Shown here in pieces: positions 33,193 through 42,302 of a stretch of DNA of 64,000 nucleotides. The DNA is taken from contig JAHEBU010000007.1 of assembly GCA_024642115.1 (NCBI GenBank), forward strand, positions 62,001 through 126,000. The letters are read 5' to 3'. Each line of letters starts with the position of its first letter. Within the stretch, counting starts at the first letter, position 1. A program made the translations under genes and the position numbers. The DNA is from Marivivens sp. (GTDB taxonomy: Bacteria > Pseudomonadota > Alphaproteobacteria > Rhodobacterales > Rhodobacteraceae). Below the pieces are notes generated by a model, which made no database searches, was not told the origin of the DNA, and saw nothing but the letters and a program-made list of their open reading frames with translations.

Positions 33193-34335
33193 GTGTCTGC
33201 CCCTTTGGCTAAACCTTTGGTCCTGTTCGACCACGGCCCGCTGCCGGGCGGGACGGTGTTTGCCGCACCGCGCGGGCTGATCCGCGCGGATACCTCTGCC
33301 GAGGTTGCTCCGGCCTTTGCTGCCATGCGGGCGGCGCAGGCGGCGGGCCACTGGATCGCCGGGTTTGCAAGTTACGATCTGGGCTATGCGCTGGCCGACC
33401 GGCTGGCCGGGCGGATGCCCGTCGGCCGGAAGATGCCGTTGATGCTGTTCGGGGTTTTTGACGGACCGCAGTCTGTAGGGGAAATCGTGCCGGGCGGCCC
33501 TGCGGCCCTGTCCGACCCGGTGCCAGTGTGGGATCTGTCGCGCTATGGCCGCGCATTCGACCGGATCAAGGAATATATTGCGGCGGGCGATATATATCAG
33601 GCCAACCTGACCTTTGCGTTGACAGCCCGCTATTCGGGCGCGCCGCTGGACCTTTATGCGCTGTTGCGCAGCCGCCAGCCTGCGCCCCATGGGGCTTTTG
33701 TGGATCTGGGCGGTCCGGTCCTGCTGTCCCGATCGCCCGAGTTGTTCTTTTCCGTCGATGCGGGTGGCCGGATCGAGGCCAAGCCGATGAAGGGGACCGC
33801 CCCGCGTGGCGTAACCGCCGCAGAAGATGCCGCCCGGATCGCGTGGTTGCAGGCCTCTGAAAAGAACCAGGCCGAAAACCTGATGATTGTTGACCTGATG
33901 CGCAACGACATTGGCCGACTGGCCCGGATCGGCAGCGTGCGGGTGCCCGATCTTTACACCGTTGAGACTTATGCGACGCTGCACCAGATGACGTCCCGCG
34001 TGGTGGCGGACCTTTTGCCCGACGTGAGCCTTCTGGACATTTTCACGGCCCTGTTTCCCTGCGGGTCAATCACTGGCGCGCCGAAAATCCGCGCGATGGA
34101 GGTGATCGCCGAGTTGGAGGACTCCCCCCGCGATGCATATTGCGGGTCGATCGGGTGGATCGCCCCGGACGGGTCGATGGCGTTCAACGTGGCGATCCGG
34201 ACCGTGACCTGTCACCCGGACGGATCTGCACGGCTGAATGTCGGTGGCGGGATCGTCCACGACAGCGATTTGGCCGAGGAATACGACGAGGCGCTGCTCA
34301 AATCCTCGTATGCGCGGCTGCCGCGGTCAAACTGA
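33193..34335 (+). CDS. pabB: aminodeoxychorismate synthase component I
   Basis: The 380-residue chorismate-binding enzyme has the C-terminal motif P-C-G-S-I-T-G-A-P-K and K-P-x-K-G-T near residue 195-200, with a shortened N-terminal domain. With glutamine amidotransferase PabA it makes aminodeoxychorismate for folate synthesis. Length is on the short side, as in the stand-alone PabB forms of Rhodobacteraceae. The start is GTG. The lyase PabC, often next to it, is absent here; a DMT permease follows instead. Anthranilate or isochorismate synthase activity is less likely because of the motif pattern. Confidence 0.85.
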   Translation: MSAPLAKPLVLFDHGPLPGGTVFAAPRGLIRADTSAEVAPAFAAMRAAQAAGHWIAGFASYDLGYALADRLAGRMPVGRKMPLMLFGVFDGPQSVGEIVPGGPAALSDPVPVWDLSRYGRAFDRIKEYIAAGDIYQANLTFALTARYSGAPLDLYALLRSRQPAPHGAFVDLGGPVLLSRSPELFFSVDAGGRIEAKPMKGTAPRGVTAAEDAARIAWLQASEKNQAENLMIVDLMRNDIGRLARIGSVRVPDLYTVETYATLHQMTSRVVADLLPDVSLLDIFTALFPCGSITGAPKIRAMEVIAELEDSPRDAYCGSIGWIAPDGSMAFNVAIRTVTCHPDGSARLNVGGGIVHDSDLAEEYDEALLKSSYARLPRSN

Positions 34336-34383
34336 GGGCGGTTCTGCCTTGCACTTGCGGGGCGGTCCGGGCCACATCCTGCC

Positions 34384-35286
34384 ATGACCTCTCCTTCCGC
34401 CTCTCGTCCCGTTCGGGGCATCCTGATGATGATCCTGACGGGCCTGTTGTTCGTAGGTGTGACGGCGGTCGTCAAACATGTGGGGCAGGGCGTTCCGGCG
34501 GCAGAGGCGGCGTTCCTGCGCTATGCGTTGGGGATCGTTTTCCTGATCCCGATGATCCGGCCCATTCTGGCCGCCAATCTGACCGTCCGACAGATCACGC
34601 TGTTCGCGGCCCGTGGCGTCGTTCACACGGGCGCGGTGATCCTGTGGTTCTTTGCCATGGCCCGCATCCCGATCGCGGAAGTTACGGCGATGAATTACCT
34701 CAACCCCGTTTATGTGACATTGGGCGCGGCGCTGTTCATGGGGGAAAAGCTGCCGCCGCGCCGATTGGCAGCCGTGATCTTTGCCCTGATTGGCGCGCTG
34801 GTGATCCTGCGGCCCGGCGTCAAGGCGGTGGAGCCGGGCCATATCGCCATGCTTTTTACCGCTGCCCTGTTTGCGGTGGGCTACATGATCGCCAAACAGT
34901 TGTCCGGCGAGGTGAAACCAGTGGTCGTGGTGGGGATGCTGTCGGTGACCGTCACCATCGGGCTTGCCCCGTTTGCCGCCGCTGTCTGGATCACCCCCAG
35001 CTGGGACCAGATTGGCTGGCTGTTCGTGGTCGCCTGTCTGGCCACGGCAGGCCACTACACGATGACACTGGCCTTTGCCGCCGCCCCCCTGACCGTGACC
35101 CAGCCCGTCACGTTCCTGCAACTGGTCTGGGCGGTCACGCTCGGGGCCGTGGTGTTCAGCGAGCCGGTAGATCAATGGGTTGTTGTGGGCGGCCTGATCA
35201 TCGTGGGATCGATCAGTTTCATCACTTGGCGTGAGGCTGTGGCCCGACGCCAGATCACCCCCGCCGTGCCTGCCACAAAGGTCTGA
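34384..35286 (+). CDS. DMT superfamily (EamA) permease
   Basis: The 300-residue protein has ten hydrophobic segments and the two-EamA-domain layout. It is not a close copy of the EamA gene at 29288. The opening is M-T-S-P-S-A-S-R-P-V-R-G-I-L-M, and the internal A-M-N-Y-L-N-P-V-Y-V fits drug/metabolite exporters. Substrate is unknown. It follows pabB after 48 bases without a clear terminator and may be read through from it. Confidence 0.85.
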   Translation: MTSPSASRPVRGILMMILTGLLFVGVTAVVKHVGQGVPAAEAAFLRYALGIVFLIPMIRPILAANLTVRQITLFAARGVVHTGAVILWFFAMARIPIAEVTAMNYLNPVYVTLGAALFMGEKLPPRRLAAVIFALIGALVILRPGVKAVEPGHIAMLFTAALFAVGYMIAKQLSGEVKPVVVVGMLSVTVTIGLAPFAAAVWITPSWDQIGWLFVVACLATAGHYTMTLAFAAAPLTVTQPVTFLQLVWAVTLGAVVFSEPVDQWVVVGGLIIVGSISFITWREAVARRQITPAVPATKV

Positions 35287-35359
35287 ATTGCGCCTCTGGC
35301 GCCGCCTGCCGCGGGCGGGGCGCTCCGATCACGCATTGGCGCGTGACGCGGGCGGCGGA

Positions 35360-35391
35360 GCCTCCGGCGGGAGTTGTTATGGCAAGGTGAA
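35360..35391 (-). repeat. dispersed 32-base element, copy B
   Basis: This copy reads on the minus strand and is identical over 32 bases to copy C at 40804-40835. It starts 9 bases after the choV stop codon, downstream on the minus strand, in the gap between the convergent EamA and choV genes. Confidence 0.85.
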
Positions 35392-35400
35392 CCGGGACCG

Positions 35401-36429
35401 TCAGCCTGCTGCGAGGCGGGCAAGAACGCTGTCGTGGGTGATCCGGCCCAGCGTCTGGCCGTTTTCTGTCACGCTGAGGGTCTGGGTCGATTGCAGCGCA
35501 TCAATGATTGCCTTGACCGGAGTTTCGGCATCGACTTGCGGGCCGGTGGCTGGGCCTGCGACCATCACATCCCGCGCGGTCAGCACGCCCAGCGGGTTCA
35601 TGTGCGCCACAAAGTCGGCCACATAGTCGTTCACCGGGTTCGAAAAAATGTCGCGCGGGGTTCCGCACTGGACGATCCGCCCGCCTTCCATGATGGCGAT
35701 GCGGTTGCCCAGCTTGAACGCCTCGTCCAGATCATGGCTCACGAAGAGGATCGTCCGTTGCAGTTTTTGTTGCAGGTCGAGGAGTTCGTCCTGCAACCGC
35801 GCCCGGATCAGTGGGTCGAGCGCGGAAAAGGGTTCGTCCATCAGGAGGATCGGGGCCTCGGTCGCAAAGGCCCGGGCGAGGCCCACCCGCTGTTGCATGC
35901 CCCCCGATAGCTCGCCCACCTTGCGGTCGGCCCAGTCGGCAAGGCCAACGAGCGACAATTGGGTTTCGACCTTGGCCCGGCGTTCGGCCACGGGCATCCC
36001 GCCGATTTCCAGCCCCAGCCCGACGTTTTCGCGCACAGTGCGCCACGGCAGCAGGCCGAATTGCTGGAACACCATCGACACCGCCGACAGCCGCAACTCG
36101 CGCAGTGTGGTCCGGTTGGCGGCGGCGACATCGACCATTTCTGCCCCGTGCCGCACCCGCACATGCCCGCGCACCACGGGGTTCAGCCCGTTGACTGCCC
36201 GCAGGAGCGTGGATTTGCCGGACCCTGACAAGCCCATCAATACGAGGATTTCACCCTGCTGGACGGTCAGCTTGCAATCGTGGACGCCCAGAACCTGCCC
36301 CGTGCTTTTCTGGATCTCGGAGCGCGATTGGCCCTGATCCATCAGCGGCAGGGCGTTGTGCGGCTTGTCTCCAAATACAATCGAGACGGCGTCGAATTCG
36401 ACAGCAGACTGAGGGGAAGAGCCGGTCAT
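35401..36429 (-). CDS. choV: choline ABC transporter ATP-binding protein
   Basis: The 342-residue protein is an ABC ATPase of the osmoprotectant type with Walker A G-L-S-G-S-G-K-S-T (66-74), the signature L-S-G-G-M-Q-Q-R-V-G-L-A-R-A, and Walker B I-L-L-M-D-E-P-F-S-A-L-D. A C-terminal CBS-like region (about 265-335) follows, usual in ProV/ChoV. It powers uptake with ChoW and ChoX. Its start overlaps the choW stop by 4 bases. The location beside betIBCA points to choline rather than glycine betaine. Confidence 0.92.
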   Translation of the reverse strand: MTGSSPQSAVEFDAVSIVFGDKPHNALPLMDQGQSRSEIQKSTGQVLGVHDCKLTVQQGEILVLMGLSGSGKSTLLRAVNGLNPVVRGHVRVRHGAEMVDVAAANRTTLRELRLSAVSMVFQQFGLLPWRTVRENVGLGLEIGGMPVAERRAKVETQLSLVGLADWADRKVGELSGGMQQRVGLARAFATEAPILLMDEPFSALDPLIRARLQDELLDLQQKLQRTILFVSHDLDEAFKLGNRIAIMEGGRIVQCGTPRDIFSNPVNDYVADFVAHMNPLGVLTARDVMVAGPATGPQVDAETPVKAIIDALQSTQTLSVTENGQTLGRITHDSVLARLAAG

Positions 36430-37262
36430 TTGCGACGCACCTCGAGCATGAGGCGCAGGATCATGGCCAGCGCCACGATCACGAACCCCGATTCAAAGCC
36501 CAGGTCGGGCTTCATCCGGTTCAACCCGTTCAGGACCGGCGTCCCCAGCCCCCCGGCGCCGACCAGCGTGGCGATCACCACCATCGACAGCGACAGCATG
36601 ATTGTCTGGTTCAGCCCGACCATGATCTGCGGAAAGGCAGAAGGCAGTTCGACCTTGACCAGTTTCTGCATCGAGGTCGCCCCGAACGCCTCGGCTGCTT
36701 CGGTCAGGGCCGACGGTGTCTTGGAAATACCCAGATACGTCAGGCGGATCGGCGCGGGGATGGCAAAGATCACCGTGGCGATCAGCCCCGGCACCTGACC
36801 CAACCCGAAAAAGATGACCGCCGGGATGAGGTAGACGAAGGTGGGAAGGGTCTGCATCAGGTCCAGAACAGGCTCCAGCACTGCATAGATCCACGGTTTG
36901 CGGGCGCTCAGAATGCCGATGGGAATTCCGATTCCAAGGCAGACGACGCAGGAGACCAGGATCAAGGTGAGCGTCTGGGTCGTCAGATCCCAATACCCCT
37001 GATTGAGAATGTAGAGCATACCGATCAGCACAGCGGCGGCCTTTTTCCAGCTTTTCTGAAGCCAGAGGGTGAAGCCCACGAACAGGATCACCATTCCCAG
37101 TGGCCCGATCAAAGTCTGCGCCGCTGTCACAAGGTCAATCAGTCCGCCCAGAGCTTCGGAGATCAGGTCAAAGAACCAGCGTCCGTGGTCCTTGAGCCAT
37201 TCGACCACCCACTTGGCCCCTTGGCCGACGGGTAGCTTGGTGTTGGTCAGCCAGTCTAGCAT
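36426..37262 (-). CDS. choW: choline ABC transporter permease
   Basis: The 278-residue inner-membrane protein has six to seven hydrophobic segments and the binding-protein-dependent transport loop (E-A-A-x-A-F-G-A-T-S-M-Q-K-L-x-K-V-E-L-P) that contacts the ATPase. The ATG at 37262 was preferred because it matches the usual M-x-W-L-T start; a longer in-frame start adds a short tail without match. It overlaps choV by 4 bases. choX, normally just upstream in this operon, is 418 bases away beyond an opposite-strand gene. Confidence 0.9.
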   Translation of the reverse strand: MLDWLTNTKLPVGQGAKWVVEWLKDHGRWFFDLISEALGGLIDLVTAAQTLIGPLGMVILFVGFTLWLQKSWKKAAAVLIGMLYILNQGYWDLTTQTLTLILVSCVVCLGIGIPIGILSARKPWIYAVLEPVLDLMQTLPTFVYLIPAVIFFGLGQVPGLIATVIFAIPAPIRLTYLGISKTPSALTEAAEAFGATSMQKLVKVELPSAFPQIMVGLNQTIMLSLSMVVIATLVGAGGLGTPVLNGLNRMKPDLGFESGFVIVALAMILRLMLEVRRK

Positions 37263-37319
37263 TGCGATGCCCTCTCTGCGGAGCATACATTGACGTAAGA
37301 CAGGCAAAGGGGACTTGGC

Positions 37320-37643
37320 ATGAAATTCTCCGATCTCGCCGAACGTCAGATCCGCAAGGCCCAGGCTGAAGGCCAGTTTGACACTCTTGCCGGTGCGGGC
37401 AAGCCCCTGCCTGCGGCCGGCGACGGGGACGCTGCCGAGGCGGCCGGTTTTCGCATCATGGCCGAGGCGGGCGCGCTGCCGCTGGAAATCGAATTACGCA
37501 AGGCTGTTGCCCTCCAAATGACCCTGTTGCAGGCGACGACGGACCCGGACGCCCGCAAGGTAGAAATGGCCAGATTGGCCGATCTGCAACTGCGATTGGC
37601 CATCCAGCAAGAAGCCCGCCGCAAGTTTTACAACACACGCTAG
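37320..37643 (+). CDS. DUF1992 (DnaJ-homologue-associated) protein
   Basis: The 107-residue charged helical protein matches DUF1992 throughout: start D-L-A-E-R-Q-I-R-K-A-Q-A-E-G-Q-F-D, followed by L-x-G-A-G-K-P-L. It is cytoplasmic and has no known role; the family is named from a eukaryotic DnaJ-like protein. It is transcribed rightward between the leftward choW and choX genes, so it interrupts an operon that is normally continuous. The divergent gap to choW is only 57 bases. Confidence 0.85.
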   Translation: MKFSDLAERQIRKAQAEGQFDTLAGAGKPLPAAGDGDAAEAAGFRIMAEAGALPLEIELRKAVALQMTLLQATTDPDARKVEMARLADLQLRLAIQQEARRKFYNTR

Positions 37644-37649
37644 CGGTTC

Positions 37650-37671
37650 GGCCCCGCCCCAAGGCAGGGCC
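37650..37671. terminator. possible bidirectional terminator between DUF1992 and choX
   Basis: An imperfect GC-rich hairpin (37650-37658 with 37663-37671, eight of nine pairs) with the loop ccaa lies between the two convergent stops. No T tract follows on either strand, so it is a weak candidate. Confidence 0.35.
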
Positions 37672-37679
37672 GTCACTGA

Positions 37680-38606
37680 TCACATGCCCAAGGCAGCGCT
37701 GACTGCTGCCACGGCATCGCCGCCGTCCTTGGTCGTCACGCCGTCCAGCCAGGGTTTCCACGCGTCAGGGTTGGCGGCCAGCCAGGTTTTGGCGGCGGCG
37801 TCCGGCTCCATCCCGCCGTCCAGAATCTCGCCCATGATCTCGTTCTCCATCTTGAGCGAGAAAACGAGGTTGGTGAGCATCTTGCCCACGTTGGGACATT
37901 CGGCGACATAGCCTGCGCGGGTATTGGTGTTGACGACAGCGCCGCCCAGATCGGGGCCGAAATAGTCGTCACCACCGGGCAGGTAGGTCATCGCGAAATT
38001 GGCATTCATCGGGTGGGGTTCCCAGCCGAGGAACACGACGGCCTCGCCCCGGTCCTTGGCTCGTTCGACCTGTGCCAGCATCCCCTGTTCAGAGGATTCG
38101 ACCAACTGGAACCCGCCAAGGCCAAAGGCATCCTTGTCGATCATGTCCTGGATCAGGCGGTTGCCATCGTTGCCGGCCTCGATCCCGTAGATCTTGCCTC
38201 CCAGCGCGTCCTTTGCCTGTGCGATCGAGGCAAAATCGGTGATCCCGTCCGCCACGCCGGTCGCGTTGGTGGCAAGCGTGTATTTGGCGCCTTCAAGGTT
38301 GGTCCGCACGGTGTCCACAGTTCCGGCATCACGATAGGCGGCGATATCGGCCTCCATCGTGGGCATCCAGTTGCCAAGGAAAACATCGACGTTGCCTTCG
38401 GCGAGCGACACATAGGTCACCGGTACGGACAGCACGTTCGTCTCGGTCTCGTATCCAAGCGATTGCAGGATGAGAGACGTCGCTGCGGTGGTGGCGGTGA
38501 TGTCGGTCCAGCCGACGTCAGAAAAAGTCACCTTGTCGCAACCTGCGGCAAACGAGGATGTGGCGGCACAGATGGTCAGCACGCAAAGAGTGGTCTTGTA
38601 GGTCAT
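37680..38606 (-). CDS. choX: choline ABC transporter substrate-binding protein
   Basis: The 308-residue periplasmic protein has a 20-residue signal peptide ending S-F-A-A and an OpuAC/ChoX-type binding domain with repeated tryptophans and aromatic pockets (D-V-G-W-T-D, G-N-W-M-P, G-W-E-P-H). It binds choline and delivers it to ChoW. The start at 38606 has the ribosome site cagggaga; an upstream in-frame extension was rejected because it precedes the signal peptide. It is divergent from betI across a 105-base region with a palindrome. Confidence 0.9.
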   Translation of the reverse strand: MTYKTTLCVLTICAATSSFAAGCDKVTFSDVGWTDITATTAATSLILQSLGYETETNVLSVPVTYVSLAEGNVDVFLGNWMPTMEADIAAYRDAGTVDTVRTNLEGAKYTLATNATGVADGITDFASIAQAKDALGGKIYGIEAGNDGNRLIQDMIDKDAFGLGGFQLVESSEQGMLAQVERAKDRGEAVVFLGWEPHPMNANFAMTYLPGGDDYFGPDLGGAVVNTNTRAGYVAECPNVGKMLTNLVFSLKMENEIMGEILDGGMEPDAAAKTWLAANPDAWKPWLDGVTTKDGGDAVAAVSAALGM

Positions 38607-38643
38607 GGCAGTCTCCCTGTCGTCGTTTTGACGGCGTTTCTTG

Positions 38644-38657
38644 ATTGACGAGTCAAT
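38644..38657. promoter_or_regulatory. palindromic operator candidate for BetI
   Basis: ATTGAC-GA-GTCAAT is a perfect palindrome of two 6-base arms in the choX/betI divergent region. TetR-type BetI binds such palindromes in bet promoters, so both directions could respond to choline. Confidence 0.6.
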
Positions 38658-38711
38658 AAAAACCCAACTATTTTCACTTGGCAACCCATTTTCAGTCCGG
38701 ATGAGGAACAG

Positions 38712-39293
38712 ATGCCCAAGCTAGGGATGGAGCCTATACGCCGCGCCGCCCTCGTGAAAGCCACGATTGCGGAGATTGGCGTGGTAGGGTCGCTGGACGT
38801 GACGGTGGCCCAGATTGCCAAGCGGGCGGGGATGTCGTCGGCCCTTGCGCATCACTATTTCGGCGGCAAGGACCAGATATTCCTTGCGGCCATGCGACAT
38901 ACGTTGACGCTGTACGGTGCCGAAGTACGGGGGGCGCTGACTATGGCCCGTGGTCCTCGCGAACGGGTCGAGGCGGTGATCCGCGCGGGCTTTGGCGCGT
39001 CGCATTTTCGGCGCGAGGTGGTGTCGGCCTGGCTCAACTTCTATGTGCTGGCTCAGGCCAACGCCGAGGCGCGCAAGCTGCTGGTCCTGTATCAGCGGCG
39101 GCTGCGGTCCAACCTGACTCATGATCTTCGAAGCCTTGTCGGCGCCCGTGCCCCGGACGTCGCCGAGCGACTGGCGGGGATGATCGACGGCCTCTACCTT
39201 CGGCAGTCTCTGGGCGAGGCGGTGCCTTCGGGCAAAGTGGCGGCAAATCATGTGCTGGCCGTGCTTGACCTTGAAATCGGAGCCTGCACATGA
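38712..39293 (+). CDS. betI: TetR family choline-responsive repressor BetI
   Basis: The 193-residue protein has a TetR helix-turn-helix (about 15-62; I-A-K-R-A-G-M-S-S-A-L-A-H-H-Y-F) and a ligand domain of BetI length with the A-x-F-W-S/A-W-L-N-F-Y-V type segment. It represses bet genes until choline binds. Its stop overlaps the start of betC by 4 bases (ATGA). A palindrome fitting its operator lies 55 bases upstream of its start. Confidence 0.9.
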   Translation: MPKLGMEPIRRAALVKATIAEIGVVGSLDVTVAQIAKRAGMSSALAHHYFGGKDQIFLAAMRHTLTLYGAEVRGALTMARGPRERVEAVIRAGFGASHFRREVVSAWLNFYVLAQANAEARKLLVLYQRRLRSNLTHDLRSLVGARAPDVAERLAGMIDGLYLRQSLGEAVPSGKVAANHVLAVLDLEIGACT

Positions 39294-40798
39294 CCCGGTC
39301 CAATATTCTCGTCATCATGGTGGACCAGTTGAACGGGACGTTGTTCCCCGATGGTCCGGCCGACTGGCTTCATGCCCCACATATCAAGGCGCTGGCAGCC
39401 CGCTCTACCCGGTTTGCCAATACCTACACCGCCTCGCCACTATGTGCGCCCGCCCGGGCGTCGTTCATGTCGGGGCAATTACCCAGCCGCACGGGTGTCT
39501 ATGACAATGCGGCCGAATTCGTGTCCTCCATCCCGACCTTTGCGCATCACTTGCGCCGGGCCGGTTACCGGACCTGCCTGTCGGGCAAGATGCATTTCGT
39601 CGGCCCCGACCAGTTGCACGGGTTCGAGGAACGGCTGACCACAGACATCTACCCCGCCGATTTCGGCTGGACACCCGATTACCGCAAACCTGGTGAACGC
39701 ATCGACTGGTGGTATCACAACATGGGGTCGGTGACGGGCGCGGGCGTGGCCGAGATCACCAACCAGATGGAGTACGACGACGAGGTGGCGTTCAACGCCA
39801 CCCAGAAACTGTATGATCTGTCGCGCGGTGCGGACGACCGGCCGTGGTGCCTGACGGTCAGCTTTACCCACCCGCATGACCCCTATGTGGCCCGGCGGAA
39901 ATACTGGGACCTCTATAACGATTGCACCCATTTAGACCCTGCGGTTCCGCCGATCCCCTACGCAGAACAAGACCCCCATTCGCAACGCCTGCTCGATGCC
40001 TGCGACCGCGATGCCTTTGATATCACGGATGAAGATGTCCGCCGGTCCCGGCAGGCCTATTTCGCCAACATCAGCTATCTTGACGACAAGGTGGGCGAGA
40101 TTCTGGGCGTGCTGAAGGATACGCGGCAACAGGCGATCGTCGTCTTTGTGTCCGACCACGGCGACATGCTGGGCGGCCGGGGCATGTGGTTCAAGATGTC
40201 CTTCTTCGAAGGCTCGGCCCGGGTGCCCCTCATGATCGCCTCGCCCGACATGATGCCCGGTCTGGTAATGGCCCCGGTGTCGACCCTCGACGTCACACCA
40301 ACCTTGTGTGATCTGGCAGGCGTCAGCATGGCCGAGGTGATGCCCTGGACCGACGGTCAATCGCTGCGGGCCTTGGGGCAGGGAGGGGAGCGCACCGAAC
40401 CTGTGGCGATGGAATACGCCGCCGAAGGGTCCCAAGCCCCGCTCGTTGGGCTCCGCGCGGGCAAATGGAAATATGTCCGCTGCGCGCTGGACCCGGACCA
40501 GTTGTTCGATCTGGAGGCTGACCCGAACGAGTTGCAAAATCTCGCCCCAGTTGAAAAACATCAAGAAACTTTGTCCAAATTGCGGGATCTTTCCGAAAAA
40601 ATGTGGGATTTGGACAAATTTGACTTGGACGTCCGTCAGTCGCAAGCCCGCCGTTGGGTGGTCTACGAGGCGCTGCGCAACGGCTCCTACTACCCCTGGG
40701 ACTACCAACCGCTACAAAAGGCATCCGAACGCTACATGCGCAACCACATGGACCTGAACATTCTAGAGGAAAGCAAACGGTTCCCCCGTGGGGAGTGA
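39290..40798 (+). CDS. betC: choline-sulfatase
   Basis: The 502-residue sulfatase carries the modifiable cysteine motif L-C52-A-P-A-R56 (formylglycine site), metal-binding D12 with Q13, and later D-H-G-D. It frees choline from choline-O-sulfate. The length is normal. It is coupled to betI and is followed after 40 bases by betB; that gap contains copy C of the 32-base element. No formylglycine-generating enzyme is seen in the window, so cysteine activation must use a gene elsewhere. Confidence 0.93.
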   Translation: MTRSNILVIMVDQLNGTLFPDGPADWLHAPHIKALAARSTRFANTYTASPLCAPARASFMSGQLPSRTGVYDNAAEFVSSIPTFAHHLRRAGYRTCLSGKMHFVGPDQLHGFEERLTTDIYPADFGWTPDYRKPGERIDWWYHNMGSVTGAGVAEITNQMEYDDEVAFNATQKLYDLSRGADDRPWCLTVSFTHPHDPYVARRKYWDLYNDCTHLDPAVPPIPYAEQDPHSQRLLDACDRDAFDITDEDVRRSRQAYFANISYLDDKVGEILGVLKDTRQQAIVVFVSDHGDMLGGRGMWFKMSFFEGSARVPLMIASPDMMPGLVMAPVSTLDVTPTLCDLAGVSMAEVMPWTDGQSLRALGQGGERTEPVAMEYAAEGSQAPLVGLRAGKWKYVRCALDPDQLFDLEADPNELQNLAPVEKHQETLSKLRDLSEKMWDLDKFDLDVRQSQARRWVVYEALRNGSYYPWDYQPLQKASERYMRNHMDLNILEESKRFPRGE

Positions 40799-40803
40799 TC
40801 CGC

Positions 40804-40835
40804 TTCACCTTGCCATAACAACTCCCGCCGGAGGC
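40804..40835 (+). repeat. dispersed 32-base element, copy C
   Basis: This copy is identical to copy B over 32 bases and lies between betC and betB. Its terminal GGAGG (40830-40834) serves as the ribosome-binding site of betB, whose ATG starts at 40839, so the element is part of the betB leader. Confidence 0.85.
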
Positions 40836-40838
40836 ATC

Positions 40839-42302
40839 ATGCCCTATTCCACACAGCCCACCGCCAGCCATTTCATCGACGGCCAGTATGTCGACGACAC
40901 CGCAGGGGACGTGATCGAGGTGATCTATCCCGCAACGGGCAAGGTCATCGCCCGCGTTCATGCGGCCACCCCCGCGATCATCAACCAGGCGCTGACCAGT
41001 GCGCAGCGGGCGCAAAAGGAATGGGCTGCGATGACAGGCACGCAGCGCGGTCGCGTGCTGCGCCGCGCTGCCGACATCATGCGCGAGCGGAACCGCGATC
41101 TGTCGGTGCTGGAAACGTGGGATACGGGCAAACCGCTATCCGAAACCCTCTACGTCGATGCGACCTCTGCCGCTGATGCGCTGGAGTATTTCGGCGGTCT
41201 GGCGGGCAGTTTGACGGGCGAACATATCCCGCTGGGCAACGGCGATTTCGTCTATACTCGGCGCGAGGCGCTGGGCGTTTGTGTGGGCATCGGCGCGTGG
41301 AACTATCCCACTCAAATCGCCGCGTGGAAAGGCGCCCCTGCCTTGGCCTGTGGCAATGCGATGGTGTTCAAGCCATCCGAGACTACGCCACTTTGTGCGC
41401 TGAAAGTGGCTGAAATCCTGCACGAGGCCGGCCTGCCTGCGGGGTGTTACAATGTCATTCAGGGGATGGGTGCCGTGGGTGCCGCGCTGGTCACCGATCC
41501 CCGCGTCGCCAAGGTGTCGCTGACCGGATCGGTCCCGACTGGCAGGAAAGTCTATGCCGCTGCCGCTGCCGAAATGAAGCATGTGACGATGGAACTTGGC
41601 GGGAAGTCTCCACTGGTGATATTCGACGATGCCGATCTGGAAAGCGCGGTGTCGGGCGCGGTTCTGGCCAATTTCTACTCCTCCGGTCAGGTCTGCTCCA
41701 ACGGGACGCGGGTGTTCGTGCAGCGCGGCATCCGCAAGGCCTTTGTTGCCCGCCTGATCGAGCGGTTGAAAACTGGGGTCGTTCTGGGCGATCCGATGGA
41801 CGAGGCGACCAATTTTGGCCCCATGTCCAACGCCCGCCAGCTCGAGATTGTCGAACGCTACCTGCGGCAGGGCGTGGCCGAGGGGGCGACGCTGGCGCAT
41901 GGCGGCAACCGGGTCGGCAACGAAGGGTTCTATATCGAACCGGCCGTCTTCACCGATGTGACTGATGACATGTCCATTGCGCGCGAAGAGATTTTCGGCC
42001 CGGTCATGTCGGTGCTGGATTTTGACACCGAGGAGGAGGCGCTGACCCGCGCCAATGCCACTGAATTTGGGCTGGCAGCTGGTGTGTTCACCGCCGACCT
42101 GACCCGCGCTCACCGGATGGTGGCCGGGTTCGAGGCTGGCACCTGCTATATCAACACTTACAACCTGGCCCCGGTCGAGGCACCGTTCGGCGGGTCCAAG
42201 GGGTCGGGCGTGGGCCGCGAAAACTCCAAACTAGCGATCAACCACTATTCCGAGATGAAGTCGGTCTATGTGGCCATGAACCCGTGTGAAGCGCCGTTCT
42301 GA
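40839..42302 (+). CDS. betB: betaine-aldehyde dehydrogenase
   Basis: The 487-residue aldehyde dehydrogenase has the motifs E-L-G-G-K-S-P (active glutamate) and [11 protein letters not shown] (catalytic cysteine) and the length of BetB. It oxidises betaine aldehyde to glycine betaine with NAD(P)+. The ATG at 40839 was chosen because the GGAGG of the repeat lies 4 bases upstream and residues match from M-P-Y-S. Its stop overlaps the betA start (TGATG). Confidence 0.95.
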   Translation: MPYSTQPTASHFIDGQYVDDTAGDVIEVIYPATGKVIARVHAATPAIINQALTSAQRAQKEWAAMTGTQRGRVLRRAADIMRERNRDLSVLETWDTGKPLSETLYVDATSAADALEYFGGLAGSLTGEHIPLGNGDFVYTRREALGVCVGIGAWNYPTQIAAWKGAPALACGNAMVFKPSETTPLCALKVAEILHEAGLPAGCYNVIQGMGAVGAALVTDPRVAKVSLTGSVPTGRKVYAAAAAEMKHVTMELGGKSPLVIFDDADLESAVSGAVLANFYSSGQVCSNGTRVFVQRGIRKAFVARLIERLKTGVVLGDPMDEATNFGPMSNARQLEIVERYLRQGVAEGATLAHGGNRVGNEGFYIEPAVFTDVTDDMSIAREEIFGPVMSVLDFDTEEEALTRANATEFGLAAGVFTADLTRAHRMVAGFEAGTCYINTYNLAPVEAPFGGSKGSGVGRENSKLAINHYSEMKSVYVAMNPCEAPF

